A DNA stretch of 11,448 nt from Spirogloea muscicola (Eukaryota > Streptophyta > Zygnematophyceae > Spirogloeales > Spirogloeaceae): assembly GCA_009602725.1 (NCBI GenBank), contig WELB01000140.1, positions 147,699 through 159,146 of the forward strand. Reading direction: 5' to 3'. Positions 1 through 8,352 of the stretch are shown piece after piece (within the stretch, counting starts at the first letter, position 1; the number at the start of each line of letters is the position of its first letter). A program made the translations under genes and the position numbers. The notes under the pieces were generated by a model that was not told the origin of the DNA, did not search any database, and was given only the letters and a program-made list of their open reading frames with translations.

Positions 1-126
1 GGCGGCGGCGTCGTCGGCGACGGCGGCGGCGACGGCGACCTCGTGGCGGCGGAGGTAGACGGCGCTGGCGGGCAGGCCCTGCGCAGCGCGGGGCCGCCGC
101 CATCCGCGTCCTCGTACTCATTTGCT
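1..126 (+). CDS. Possible upstream (partial) exon of the metallophosphoesterase gene
   Basis: The plus strand is open from the left edge to 126 and is Gly/Ala/Asp-rich. It ends at GCT followed by GTAAGG, a strong donor. Splicing to the AG at 320-321 would join it in phase 0 to the codons for VVGDLHL. Low-complexity N-terminal sequence of this kind is common in algal proteins, for example in transit peptides. The minus strand of the same stretch is also largely open, because GGC-rich DNA lacks stops in several frames, so this exon is only a possibility. Confidence 0.3.
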
Positions 127-157
127 GTAAGGGGGAAACCATAACCCTTAACCCTAA

Positions 158-194
158 AGCCTAAGTGGTATGAAGTAGATCCAGGTTCAAATCC
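158..194 (+). other. Weak tRNA-like A-box/B-box pair
   Basis: The bases at 184-194 read GGTTCAAATCC, a perfect match to the Pol III B box (tRNA T-loop). Those at 158-168 (AGCCTAAGTGG) resemble an A box. Spacing is only about 26 bases between box starts, too short for an intact tRNA with an anticodon arm. The T stem pairs at just three of five positions, and no acceptor stem is visible. At most this is a decayed tRNA or the head of a tRNA-derived SINE; it may be chance. Confidence 0.15.
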
Positions 195-297
195 TTCTGA
201 CTGTAAGATTGCGTCAAGGCAATGACGCCTCCCAGGCGGCGCCCATGTTGCTGCCGCCGCTGCTGTTGCAGCGCCGTTCAGGAGCCGTGCAACCGCC

Positions 298-3245
298 ATG
301 GCCGTGCTGCGGCGCCGCCAGGTTGTCGGCGACCTCCACCTGGAGCCGCCGCAGGCGCACTACTTCGAGCAGGGCCGCTCCCAGATTGCCGCCGAGGTGG
401 GTGTCCCAGGCCGCCCGCTGGCACCGGCAGCCATTGCCACCGCTCGCTCGCCCGCTTGGTGCTGACCGATCCGGGACCTTGGCCACCGTCCTCGCGCCCA
501 GCTCCGCGGCGGCGGCGGCGACGCGGTGGGCACTATCACCAACCCGCCGGCTAGCGATGTCCGCCTCTTCCAGCTTGGCGACCTCGGAGCCTACAGCAAC
601 TTCCCGGGCTCCACCGCTTGCTTCCAGGTTGCTGCAAGCCCTGCCGCCCCCTTGGTGGCTCTCGCGCTTTCGTGGGCTCCAGCTGACATTGTGCACAAGC
701 TGTTGATCCATTGCCAGACGGCACGTGAGTTCCTGGACGGCTTCGGCATGCAGTGCCACATGATCCTTGGGAACCACGACCTCGAGGTCTGCGGCCCCTC
801 CAGCAACCTGTTGGCGCTGACCGTGTGGACCACGCAAAGGCGCATGCCCAGACTTGCGTGGCAGCCTAGATGGATGCTGGAGCTGCGATGACGCGGTTCG
901 GCGTCGGCTGCAGGGGGCTGAGTTCGACAGCGACGGCGAGAACCTCGCTGCTTGGGCAGCCACGTTTGGGCAGCGGCATTACTGGTCAGTGCCGCTGGGC
1001 GGCGGAGCTGCGCTGGCCGTCGGGCTCAGCACCGTGCGCTTCCGTGCCTCCCCCAACAGCTGCCACGAGGTGACCCTCCCTCCCTTCTTCTTGCCCTCCC
1101 CTCCCTCCTCCTCCCACGCCGTGGCCAGCTGACGAAGCCAAGCTAAAGGGCGCATGTGCAGGTCCACATTGACGACGAGCAGCTGGAATAATTCCGCCAC
1201 TTACTGGCGGGCAACACTGACAAACCCATCTTCGTCTTCACACACGCGCCGCCAATGGGGGCCGGCATTCCCAGCCTCCAGGAGGTGCACGTGCGCAACC
1301 TCTGCGCATGGCTCAACCACAGCAACCGCCCCCAGCGCTTCATGGAGCTCGTGTGCCAACACCCCCAGGTGCGATGCGCTGGTCCTCGATTTAAAGCGCT
1401 TCTCGATTTATGGCGGCAATCCAAAGGTTCAGGCTGAGGTCAGGTGTGCAGTTCACAGCTTCTGGGCTGAAAGCTGTATTCAGGGCCTAATAATCACTGC
1501 GGCAGCTGGAGCTGCTGTGAAAGACCTGGGCCAGTCATAGCTGGGACCGGCAAGGCCGTGCTGCTAGCTAACTCCTCAAGCTGGAGACGTGCCTGCTTTC
1601 TCAGATCAAGCTGTGGTTTTCGGGCCACTTCCACCTGAGCCATGATTACGAGCACTCGGTCAACAAAGTTGGTGCCTGCCACTTTGTTCAGGTCCGTGCC
1701 AAAAGCACATCGCACATTGCCTCTCCTTGATGTGTAGTCCTTTCCTGCCAGCCCCCCTGCAAAACTGGTTGTGACTGCGACGAAGCCGCTCACACCATAG
1801 CATAGAAGCCAGTATTGTAGGTGCCAAGCCTCCGCTGCTCGCTTCTTGTGCAGGTGAGTGTGATGGGCGACTGCCATCGAGATGGCCTGCGGCAGTCGCG
1901 CATTGTGCGCGGTGATGCGCACGGCTTCCAGATCTGTGAGCCCCGATGCCCCAGCCGCAGCTGGCAAACTCTTCCAGATGACGCCTCCGCAGCGTCTCAG
2001 TGTTAATACTTCCAAACAGTCGAGATCGTGACCCTTCTTGCATGCCCGTGCAGACACGCTGGACCATGGAAGCGGGTACGTCCGCCAAGATCTGGCGCAC
2101 AGCTACGCCGCCGACCCGCTCTGCGAGGCCGAAAAGCTCTGGTGCTCCACGCTGCGAAGTGAGTTGCTATCTCTGTATCTGTGCTGCTGCATGCAACAGC
2201 ACCTAAGTACTTTGGATGCAATATGTCGGCAGTATCTGACAAGGCGCCTGTCCAGCCCAGATGTGAGGTGGTGCAGGAAGGGCGGCACGTTCAGCCCCGA
2301 GATGCCAGCCAGCATTCGTGACGCGCCAGCGGACGATGCTGAAAGTCTGCCAAGTGGAGAGGACCAGGTGAGTTTGGCAGGTTTTATTGACCTGGGCAAG
2401 ATAGTCTTTGCATGACTGCTCGCAATCAGCTGTTGTGAGATTCACCTATGAGTGCTTTTGAGTCAATGTTTGTAGCCTGTCACTGGTTCTACACCCTCTG
2501 GCGTCTGCAGGATAGGCTTTGCTAACATGCTGCACAAGAGAGCCGCAGGTGCGGTGGTTCAAGGCCGGGGACACTGTCCTAGCGCTCTCAGGCAACCAGG
2601 TGGACCTTGAAGCTTGCTCTGCGCCTGGTGCAAGAATTGCTGCTCCAGTGAGAAATTGAGTCAGCCTCCTTCGGCTGACGGCTGCTTGCTGTGCTACATG
2701 GCTCACTGCGATCGTTTTCTGCTGTGCTGTAGCTCGTCCAGTACGACCCGGCAACAGAGGCCCCGCTGGGCGTCGTATGTGATGCAGTCAATGGCCGAGG
2801 CGTCAAGCTTGTCATTGGTATGACACAGACTGGCCAATGCACCAGTCAATCCCCCACCATTTTGTCAATCCCCCACCATTTTGTCACTTACATGCTTTTT
2901 GTGTCTTCCTTTGACTCTTGGCACACTCTTATTTTGGCACAATAAACACAATAGCAAGCACTTCGGGATAGTCATACTTTGTGATATGTTGTTGCAGCGG
3001 CCAACAAGCAGGTGGACTACATTCAGCTCTTTGCAACGCCTGAGTCGGCCGCTATTGGTGCGGAGCGTAACCTCCCGTGGGCTGAGACCCAGAACGAACA
3101 GATCCTGCGCCAAGGTGATGGGTCACTCGTCCGTGTCTTCCAGCGCAACAAGTGGGTTGGCGTCGACAGGACTACGCGGCTCGCCCAGCACGAGATCAAA
3201 TGGCAAAAGGCGCAACTGAGCATTGCCAGCATCGTGCAAGTGTGA
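298..3245 (+). CDS. Calcineurin-like metallophosphoesterase, 12 exons, one in-frame stop
   Basis: Likely a di-metal phosphoesterase; the substrate is unknown. Exons: 298-396, 502-627, 718-786, 914-1069, 1162-1368, 1605-1691, 1854-1935, 2054-2158, 2261-2367, 2549-2599, 2733-2817, 2998-3245. All introns are GT-AG and phases agree, giving 474 codons with TGA as stop. Seen motifs: GDLHL (about residue 11), GDLGAY (59), GNHDLE (93), FTHAPP (176) and GHFHLSHDY (226). These supply the D, H, D, N, H, H, H ligands of the calcineurin-like fold. A beta-rich C-terminal part follows, including SGNQLVQYDP and VFQRNKW; similar tails occur in plant and algal members of this family (from memory). Codon 160 is TAA, where relatives usually have Trp or another residue before Phe, so the gene may be a nonsense allele or contain a base error. 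The start is uncertain: the ATG at 298 is in frame, but an upstream exon (1-126) could instead splice to 322. Confidence 0.8.
1189..1191 (+). other. In-frame TAA codon in exon 5 of the phosphoesterase
   Basis: In the frame that gives VHIDDEQLE before it and FRHLLAGNTDKP after it, the codon at 1189-1191 is TAA. Both flanks are well conserved in type and lie between good splice borders (acceptor before 1162, donor after 1368). No intron could remove the codon without removing conserved sequence. Read as written, the protein would stop before the FTHAPP and GHFH metal-binding motifs. Confidence 0.8.
2846..2883 (+). repeat. Perfect 19-base tandem duplication in an intron
   Basis: Two identical, adjacent 19-base units (2846-2864 and 2865-2883), each beginning TCAATCCCCC and ending ATTTTG, lie inside the last intron (2818-2997) of the phosphoesterase gene. 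They touch neither splice border. Identity of the copies suggests a recent slippage or duplication event. Confidence 0.95.
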
Positions 3246-3883
3246 TGTATACCAGTGCATTACAATTCCAGCGTGTGGGCAGTGAAAGGCGCACAGTGCA
3301 CATGAAAATGAAAGGGATGCCAACTCGAGCTACACAAAGGTCCATGAAGGGCAACAGCAATACGGCCAAAGCTGGTCATGCTGTTGACCGTCATTGCACA
3401 GCTCCACAACAAATCCGTGAGCTGATCCTAGCTCTCCATATGGCCTGCAGCAACAATCCTGCTGTTCGGTACAGCATGGCGAGGCTGCGCTTCCTCCCGC
3501 TGGGTCAGGCTTGACATATTTGTACTCTTACAGCCATCGCAATTTTAGTATGCAACTTAGCTACCTTATGCAGGAGAAGAAGCTGATGAAAAAATTACAT
3601 TTATCTTATTACACATATCTTATTGGAAACCCACTTCCGACGCTGCCATTCTGCACACGTGTCATTACAGTTGAAGCCAGACAATCGAAATATGTCTGAA
3701 CATGTTATCGAGCAATATGTGTACACAGAGAAGCAACGACTCCATACGACATTGCAAATTTGGCAAATTTCTCCAAGCGAAATATTGCTGAACATGTCTC
3801 ATTGGATGGCAGTGAAAGTTTATCGCTGTCTTTGTTGACAAACTTGGAAAATGTTTTAGTTACAGTTGCACAGTGGGTGGGAA
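3246..3883. other. Convergent intergenic region, both 3' ends
   Basis: This stretch lies between the TGA of the plus-strand phosphoesterase and the TAA of the minus-strand fusion gene. It becomes AT-richer towards 3500-3880. Short open frames occur on both strands, but none shows a recognisable motif or continues across good splice sites. It most likely contains the two 3' untranslated regions. Confidence 0.6.
3860..3864 (-). promoter_or_regulatory. TGTAA-type polyadenylation signal
   Basis: On the minus strand TGTAA occurs about 20 bases after the proposed stop codon of the fusion gene (3884-3886). TGTAA is the usual polyadenylation signal in chlorophyte green algae. The position is short for a 3' untranslated region but supports this stop being the real gene end. 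A five-base match can easily be chance. Confidence 0.35.
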
Positions 3884-5308
3884 TTAATGTGGTGCTGCCG
3901 TGACTCCATTGGAATCATGGAAGACTATGTAGGTGAAGAACGTTCCGTCGCCCCCTAAGGGATCCAAGCCAGGGTGGAGGCCGCGTACGAAGCTGCTGTT
4001 GTATGTGTCCAGCTTCTCAGGAATACCGGCCATGACTCCCTTGCCAGACACGACCAGCTTGACCTGCACAATGACACGCGCACATGTCCCCCTACCTTTG
4101 GAGGATGATGACAATCAAAGCACTAGTAATTTTGACATGACTCATCATGTCTCAAAGACTGGAAGGCTCCAGTCATTGGTGACTAAGCCACTCAGGGCCA
4201 TGACATCCCTCGGGTGGTATAATGAGCCAATTCACTTAGACTTGTATTACTGATTTCCCGATGTTTGCAAGAAGCTTGCTTTTGACTGATCCAGGTGCCT
4301 CTAGGGAGTGCACCATGTAATACAAATCAAGACATTAAAAGTAAGACTAGAATGCAGACAGCTGAGACAGACTTGCTGAGGTGTACAGGGAGCTCAACAA
4401 ACAAAAGTGACTCTACTATCCAACTTAATTAGCAATGTTTCTGCTTTGCACCATGCGGCATTGCCTCACCTCCACTTTTCCCAGGGCTAAGATAGGCCAC
4501 AGCTTTGTCAACTGGCTTTCCTCAGCCGTGGAGACGCATTTCTCGACCATCTCCTGCAAACGGCGTCAAGGGCCATTGACAGGAAAGACAGGAAAGATGA
4601 ACACCCCTTCAGTCAATGACCAGTCTCCAGGGGCTCAGGGAGATATGTGATTCACAGTCCTCAAGCAATGGCAATCTCTCAGTAAAGCAACTGTACAGAA
4701 ACTGGTCATGCTCAGCTACCCACTCTGGATACCTCAAGCACTCTTGTTGTGTCAAGCTAGCCTGTGAAGCAACGGCAGTAATTGGACAGGAGTGCACCAA
4801 AGTGCAGTCCTCACAACCCTCAGACACTTGGTCCGCTGCACACCTTGCATGGCGTCAGCTCCAGAGCTGCTTGAACTGCATGTCTGAGCCTTTCGCTATC
4901 ATCGCCCGGATTTACAGCAACAGCCAGCAGCGGGGCCCTGAGATGCTTTGCCTGCGACATGATCGCCCTGAGCGAGACTGGGAGGACCCTTGGGAGGAAG
5001 CTGTCCGCTTGTCTCTCCACTATCCTCCCAGTGGAGGTTTCAAAGCACGTCACCAAGCAGGTACATCCGTCTGGCAGCTGGTCCAGCTGAGATTCAGGAT
5101 CTTTGATCTGCCATGTCAGGTACATGATGGGTCATCCACCAGCTTCTACACGCCATTGTAAATGGTCCAAGTTGCATGTACCAACATTGCAAGGGGTTCT
5201 CATTCAGGGACCACCAGATTCTGAAGTTCCAAGACCAACAAATGCAACCTGGAGCATCAGCAGAGAAGAGACGTCTCCTGTCCACTCCTGGGCGTAACCT
5301 GCGCCATC
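3884..5308 (-). other. Domain: DPH6/DUF71-like ATP-pyrophosphatase, PP-loop degenerate
   Basis: Exon 10 gives LVTCFETSTGRIVERQ, then SLRAIMSQAKHLRAPLLAV and ERLRHAVQAAL. This corresponds to the TTxDxxTGRxxxQ / IxxQAxxLxLPLxxVPxxP block of diphthine-ammonia ligase-like enzymes. The last exon gives VKLVVSGKG, then FVRGLHPGLDPLGGDGTFFT, corresponding to the family block GVDPxGExGEFHT. The candidate PP-loop exon (5308-5249) reads EWTGDVSSLLMLQ where relatives read WSGGKDSxLAL. The GDLHLExIRxW block expected between these parts was not found; it may lie unseen in the intron at 4554-4843 or be lost. Catalysis is therefore doubtful. Confidence 0.65.
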
Positions 5309-8300
5309 CTCAGATTGTGAAATTGTGTTTGCACTATCGACCAGGTAAGTGGTTTTCTGTATGAACGTGGAACAGTAGAAGGGTACTTCAAAGGCGTGCA
5401 TGGCAGCCAGCCAGGCAACGAGCTTCAAGAGCACATGTACGACTTGTCACTAAGCTCATAGTGCAATGACCAACTGATACCATAATGATCAGCAACTCTT
5501 ATCAAACCTATAACCATCCTGGCAGCGGGGGCAAGTGCTGGGCCCACAAGGTGGAATACGAAAATTATTGGCAGGACGGTGATGCTGGCTTTGATCAACA
5601 ACCTTAATGATGTTGACCGGAGGCCCTCTGGCCAAGGGCAAGTTAAAATGTCCATATGGGCAATGGCGACAGCGATTCCCGCAGCACACGCCTCGCTCTT
5701 GGAGGGCCCTCTCCGTGAAGACCGCAAAACCTGCTACCCTGACTCGCGAGAGAAAATTGAGCAGGTAACTATATCAGCATATTGGCCTTGCTTTGCATGT
5801 CGATCCATGCTCGGCGAGCATTATTTGCCTTACCCAATCACGCACCTGTTTGGGGATCAGTGTAGTTAGCGCTGCCTGCCTGGCAAGCGGCTGTGTGCGC
5901 ATCTTCCACATCTTTCCCACATTCAGGTTGCACCCAAGTCTCTGTCGAGAGGAACTCCTCGCTAGTCTGATCAAGAAGTAAAGGATGCCCTTCTTCCTGA
6001 GATTCATCAGGTCCTCTGGACCTACTTTTCTCCTGGCTTGGCTGGACCCATTTCTCCCAAGGAAAGTCGGCCGGAATGAGCTTAGGAACATCATTCAACA
6101 CCGCCACCAGCCTGCAAACATGCCAAGATGATTTTACCCGATTGTGGGCACCGTGTCACCAACACTGAAGGATAGAGCAGCAATTCTCATGAAACAATGT
6201 CGATTGTGTGCAAGTTTTGTTACGCACCACTCCAATGCATCAATGATGCGAGGACCAGAGCGGTTGAACATGTGGTTGCCATCGACAAGGACAATGTGGT
6301 CATTCTTGACAGCTCGCAGTTTGCGCCACCACGCCCTTGTGGACACAGCCTCCAACTCTTTCTGTACCAAGGCATGCAGCACACAGCCACCTTGTCAGTT
6401 GACAGGCCAAACACTGCTCCACATGTCTGCTGGCTCCTGTTTGTCAAGCTCGTGTTAAATCTCAGGTTTTGCATCTGTGATGCAATGAGTTTGAGGAGTG
6501 AGATTGAGGAAGGAAGGTGCCTTGGTCGTTTGAATGTCGAGACCACAAGGACAGACAATGATCCAGTCGGGGTCGACCGCAACCACCTGCTCCGGGGAGA
6601 CCCGGAAGGACTCACCTGCGCCCCTCCTGGAGCAGTCACAGGCGGACCTCATTGCTTAGACGGCAGTCCAAGTTGCCACCACATAGATGGGGGGTGCTGA
6701 AGACAAGGACTGAAAATTTGTCCTCAGTTCCTGCACTGCGTACTAATGAATCCACGTGCAGTTGATGCTTACCCTTGACCTTTGCAAGGATTCAGTGGGT
6801 GCTGCCCGCCCGCCATCTCAATGAGCTGCGGCGTCCAGTGGCCGCCGCAGAAGATGGGGTCTGTCCATTCCATGAATACAACTTTGGGTGCAGCGGCCTG
6901 CTCGAGGACGCTTGCCTTCACATTTGACCTTGCCATCTCCACCCTCTGCTTCAGGCGCTCTGCTGCAGCCAGAGCTTGGTGCGACAGACCTGCACATGTC
7001 GTCGCGAATTCATTCCTCAGTCTTGCTCTTCATTCTGGTCAATCAAAGTCTACTCCACGCTGGCAAAGAGAATGTAGGACTGTCGTGCTGTAGTAAGCAT
7101 CCCACGACAAGACAGTTTCTGCAGTGGCAGCAATGGCCCCCAGCCATGGCCCTCACAATCACGGGGTTTGTGCTCACCTACAGCATCGCCGATTCTCACG
7201 ACATCCTGAATGATGTCCTCCACGCTCCCTGGATTTAAGCTGACGAGCTTGGGTAGGACATCCATTTGCCTGACAACAAAGTAGCAGCTGCTCAAAGACA
7301 GCAAGCGCCTCGCTTGCAGAAAACACAGACTGAACGCACTCACTGTCAAACTCCAGCAGCCATTGCAAGCATCAGCCCACTAGCTGGGTCACGGTTTTAG
7401 TTCGCGGTTCTGCCACTGCGCTCAGGATATGTAGGGTGCATGGTGATCAATGAGAACAAGTGGCTTGCCCAGTGCATTGCGTGGCTTAAGAAAAAGGGCA
7501 GCTGGTACCTGGCAATGCGGCTGACAAGGGAATAGTCAATGGCGCACACGCTGCACAACGACTGTGTGAGGATAACAGTCGGCCGCAGGCGCTCCAGGAG
7601 TGCCGTGTCTATGGCATACAGGCCTTGGCCGCTCTTCAGCGCCTCTGTGATTGTGCGGTCGACCTCTGCGGAGGCGCAGCAACATACCCACCCAGTCAGC
7701 TTGTAAGTCAGGTCAGTTGACAGGGACAGAGTGGCATGCAGCGACACGCAGCAACCGCTGGGCCTAGCTTGGGAGATCACGCGAAATTGAGCAGCTAACC
7801 TGACAAAGTTGAGGCTAGGATTCAGTATTTGCTTCATGAGGCCAGAACGTAAGTCTCAAGACTCCGCATTCGGCCCAAAATAAAAATCGAATGTGTATTG
7901 AGTGATGGAGGGCCAAGTACACAGGCAAGCACATTGACAGATATACATCACCTGCTGCTAAGCTGACCCGCTCAGTAACACGAGTCAGCACATAGAGATC
8001 GCTAACTGATGACCATATACTAGACGGTAATTGACCTACTCTTGTGCCACCAGCTAAAGCTAAAGCTAACGCTCGACCAGCTATATGTCATAGATAGCTA
8101 ACCAGCCGAGGTGGTGAAGCTCGTGCGTGCGGCGGTGACGGCGGGGCGATCGGCGATGGCGGCGGGATAGTCGTCCTCGTGGCCCCGCCCCACGAGCAGC
8201 GCTGCGCCGCCCGCCAGGCACAGCAGCTCCGTCGCCGCCGGCAGCAGCGATACCACGCGGTGCCGCTGCTGGCCGCTTGCGGAGGAACCCGGTGGGAACG

Positions 8301-8352
8301 GCGGCTGCGGCGGCGGCGGCGGTGGCGGCGGCGGGCNGCGGCGGCGCGGCAT
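3884..8352 (-). CDS. Fusion protein: BtuF-like binding domain + DUF5522-like Cys domain + DPH6-like ATP-pyrophosphatase
   Basis: Twelve exons, read on the minus strand: 8352-8103, 7665-7509, 7269-7178, 6989-6780, 6615-6521, 6361-6228, 6111-5846, 5730-5603, 5308-5249, 5107-4844, 4553-4470, 4063-3884. Phases agree throughout, giving 639 residues and a TAA stop. Residues about 32-335 form a class III substrate-binding domain (BtuF/TroA-like), about 395-430 a cysteine cluster, and about 445-639 an adenine nucleotide alpha-hydrolase-like domain. No signal peptide or membrane segment is evident, so it probably acts inside the cell, unlike bacterial periplasmic BtuF. Function is unknown; corrinoid or metal binding is inferred only from domain one. 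The joining exons 5603-5730 and 5249-5308 are the weakest links. If they are wrong, there could be two adjacent genes. The start is uncertain because an ambiguous base lies at 8337 in a Pro/Arg-coding repeat just after the chosen ATG. Confidence 0.72.
5603..5890 (-). other. Domain: DUF5522-like cysteine cluster
   Basis: The end of exon 7 gives ANYTDPQTG, and exon 8 continues in phase with FAVFTERALQERG, then CCGNRCRHCPYGHFN. The pattern Y-DP-TG, VFT, RG-CC-C-HCPYG is the one I know from the small DUF5522 family of bacteria and eukaryotes. Cysteines at about 417, 418, 422 and 425 plus nearby histidines could hold a metal ion; that is inference. The exon 8 donor (after 5603) is provisional; an earlier GT near 5617 is possible. 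Confidence 0.75.
6362..6520 (-). other. GC-AG intron
   Basis: Exon 5 must end after the codons for DIQTTK at 6521 to join KELEAVSTRAWW in the spacing seen in relatives. The bases directly after it are GCACCT rather than GT, and the acceptor ends in CAG at 6362. No GT donor nearby keeps both the frame and the conserved spacing. GC-AG introns are a known minor class. Confidence 0.6.
7911..8063. repeat. Diverged direct repeat, copy A (in intron 1 of the fusion gene)
   Basis: This segment aligns by eye, in the same orientation, with 8733-8888. Shared blocks include AGGCAAGCACAT, CGCTCAGTAAC, GTCAGCAC, TCGCTAA and TGCCACCA, with small insertions between. Similarity fades to the left of 7911 but may extend to about 7885. 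The copy ends next to a short AGCTAA-rich tract at 8052-8073. Confidence 0.8.
8299..8347. repeat. GGC-rich tract with an ambiguous base
   Basis: A run of GGC-type triplets contains the single undetermined base N at 8337. On the minus strand it codes for a proline run in the fusion-gene frame or an alanine run in the next frame. The tract length is unreliable, so the true start codon and N-terminal frame of the fusion gene cannot be settled here. Confidence 0.9.

Larger units (their letters stand above)
6062..8260 (-). other. Domain: BtuF / cobalamin-binding-like substrate-binding fold
   Basis: Coding pieces read in order: RVVSLLPAATELLCLAGG and VGRGHEDDYP (first exon), EVDRTITEAL with RPTVILTQSLCSVCAIDY (7665-7509), LVSLNPGSVEDIIQDV (7269-7178), EWTDPIFCGGHWTPQLIEMAGG (in part; 6989-6780), VDPDWIIVCPCGLDIQTTK (6615-6521), RAWWRKLRAV with VDGNHMFNRSGPRIIDALEW (6361-6228), and the closing PADFPWEKW (6111 on). 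These match, in order and spacing, the COG0614 cobalamin-binding-like proteins, including the hallmark LTQxLCxVCA and CPCG motifs. No break is seen in any of these exons. Position limits are approximate. Confidence 0.85.

Noticed and set aside
141-158. Telomere-like AACCCTAAA near the left edge
   Set aside because: Only one plant-type unit and one imperfect neighbour are present; there is no array.
214-963. Long minus-strand open frame opposite the first phosphoesterase exons
   Set aside because: It is the shadow of a GC-rich coding strand; it has no recognisable motif, and the plus strand carries the conserved metal-binding sequence.
1162-1368. Alternative genetic code with TAA/TAG read as glutamine, as in some ulvophyte algae
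   Set aside because: About fifty glutamines in the other recognised exons are all CAA or CAG, and no other in-frame TAA or TAG occurs. The fusion gene also appears to end at TAA. One exceptional codon does not support a code change.
4616-5161. 181-codon plus-strand open frame
   Set aside because: It lies opposite the exon carrying the TGRIVERQ and QAKHLRAPLLAV motifs on the minus strand and has no motif of its own.
5309-5348. Plus-strand mini-exon with good acceptor (CCTCAG) and donor (GTAAGT)
   Set aside because: It falls inside an intron of the minus-strand gene, encodes about ten residues and has no plus-strand neighbours in a matching phase.
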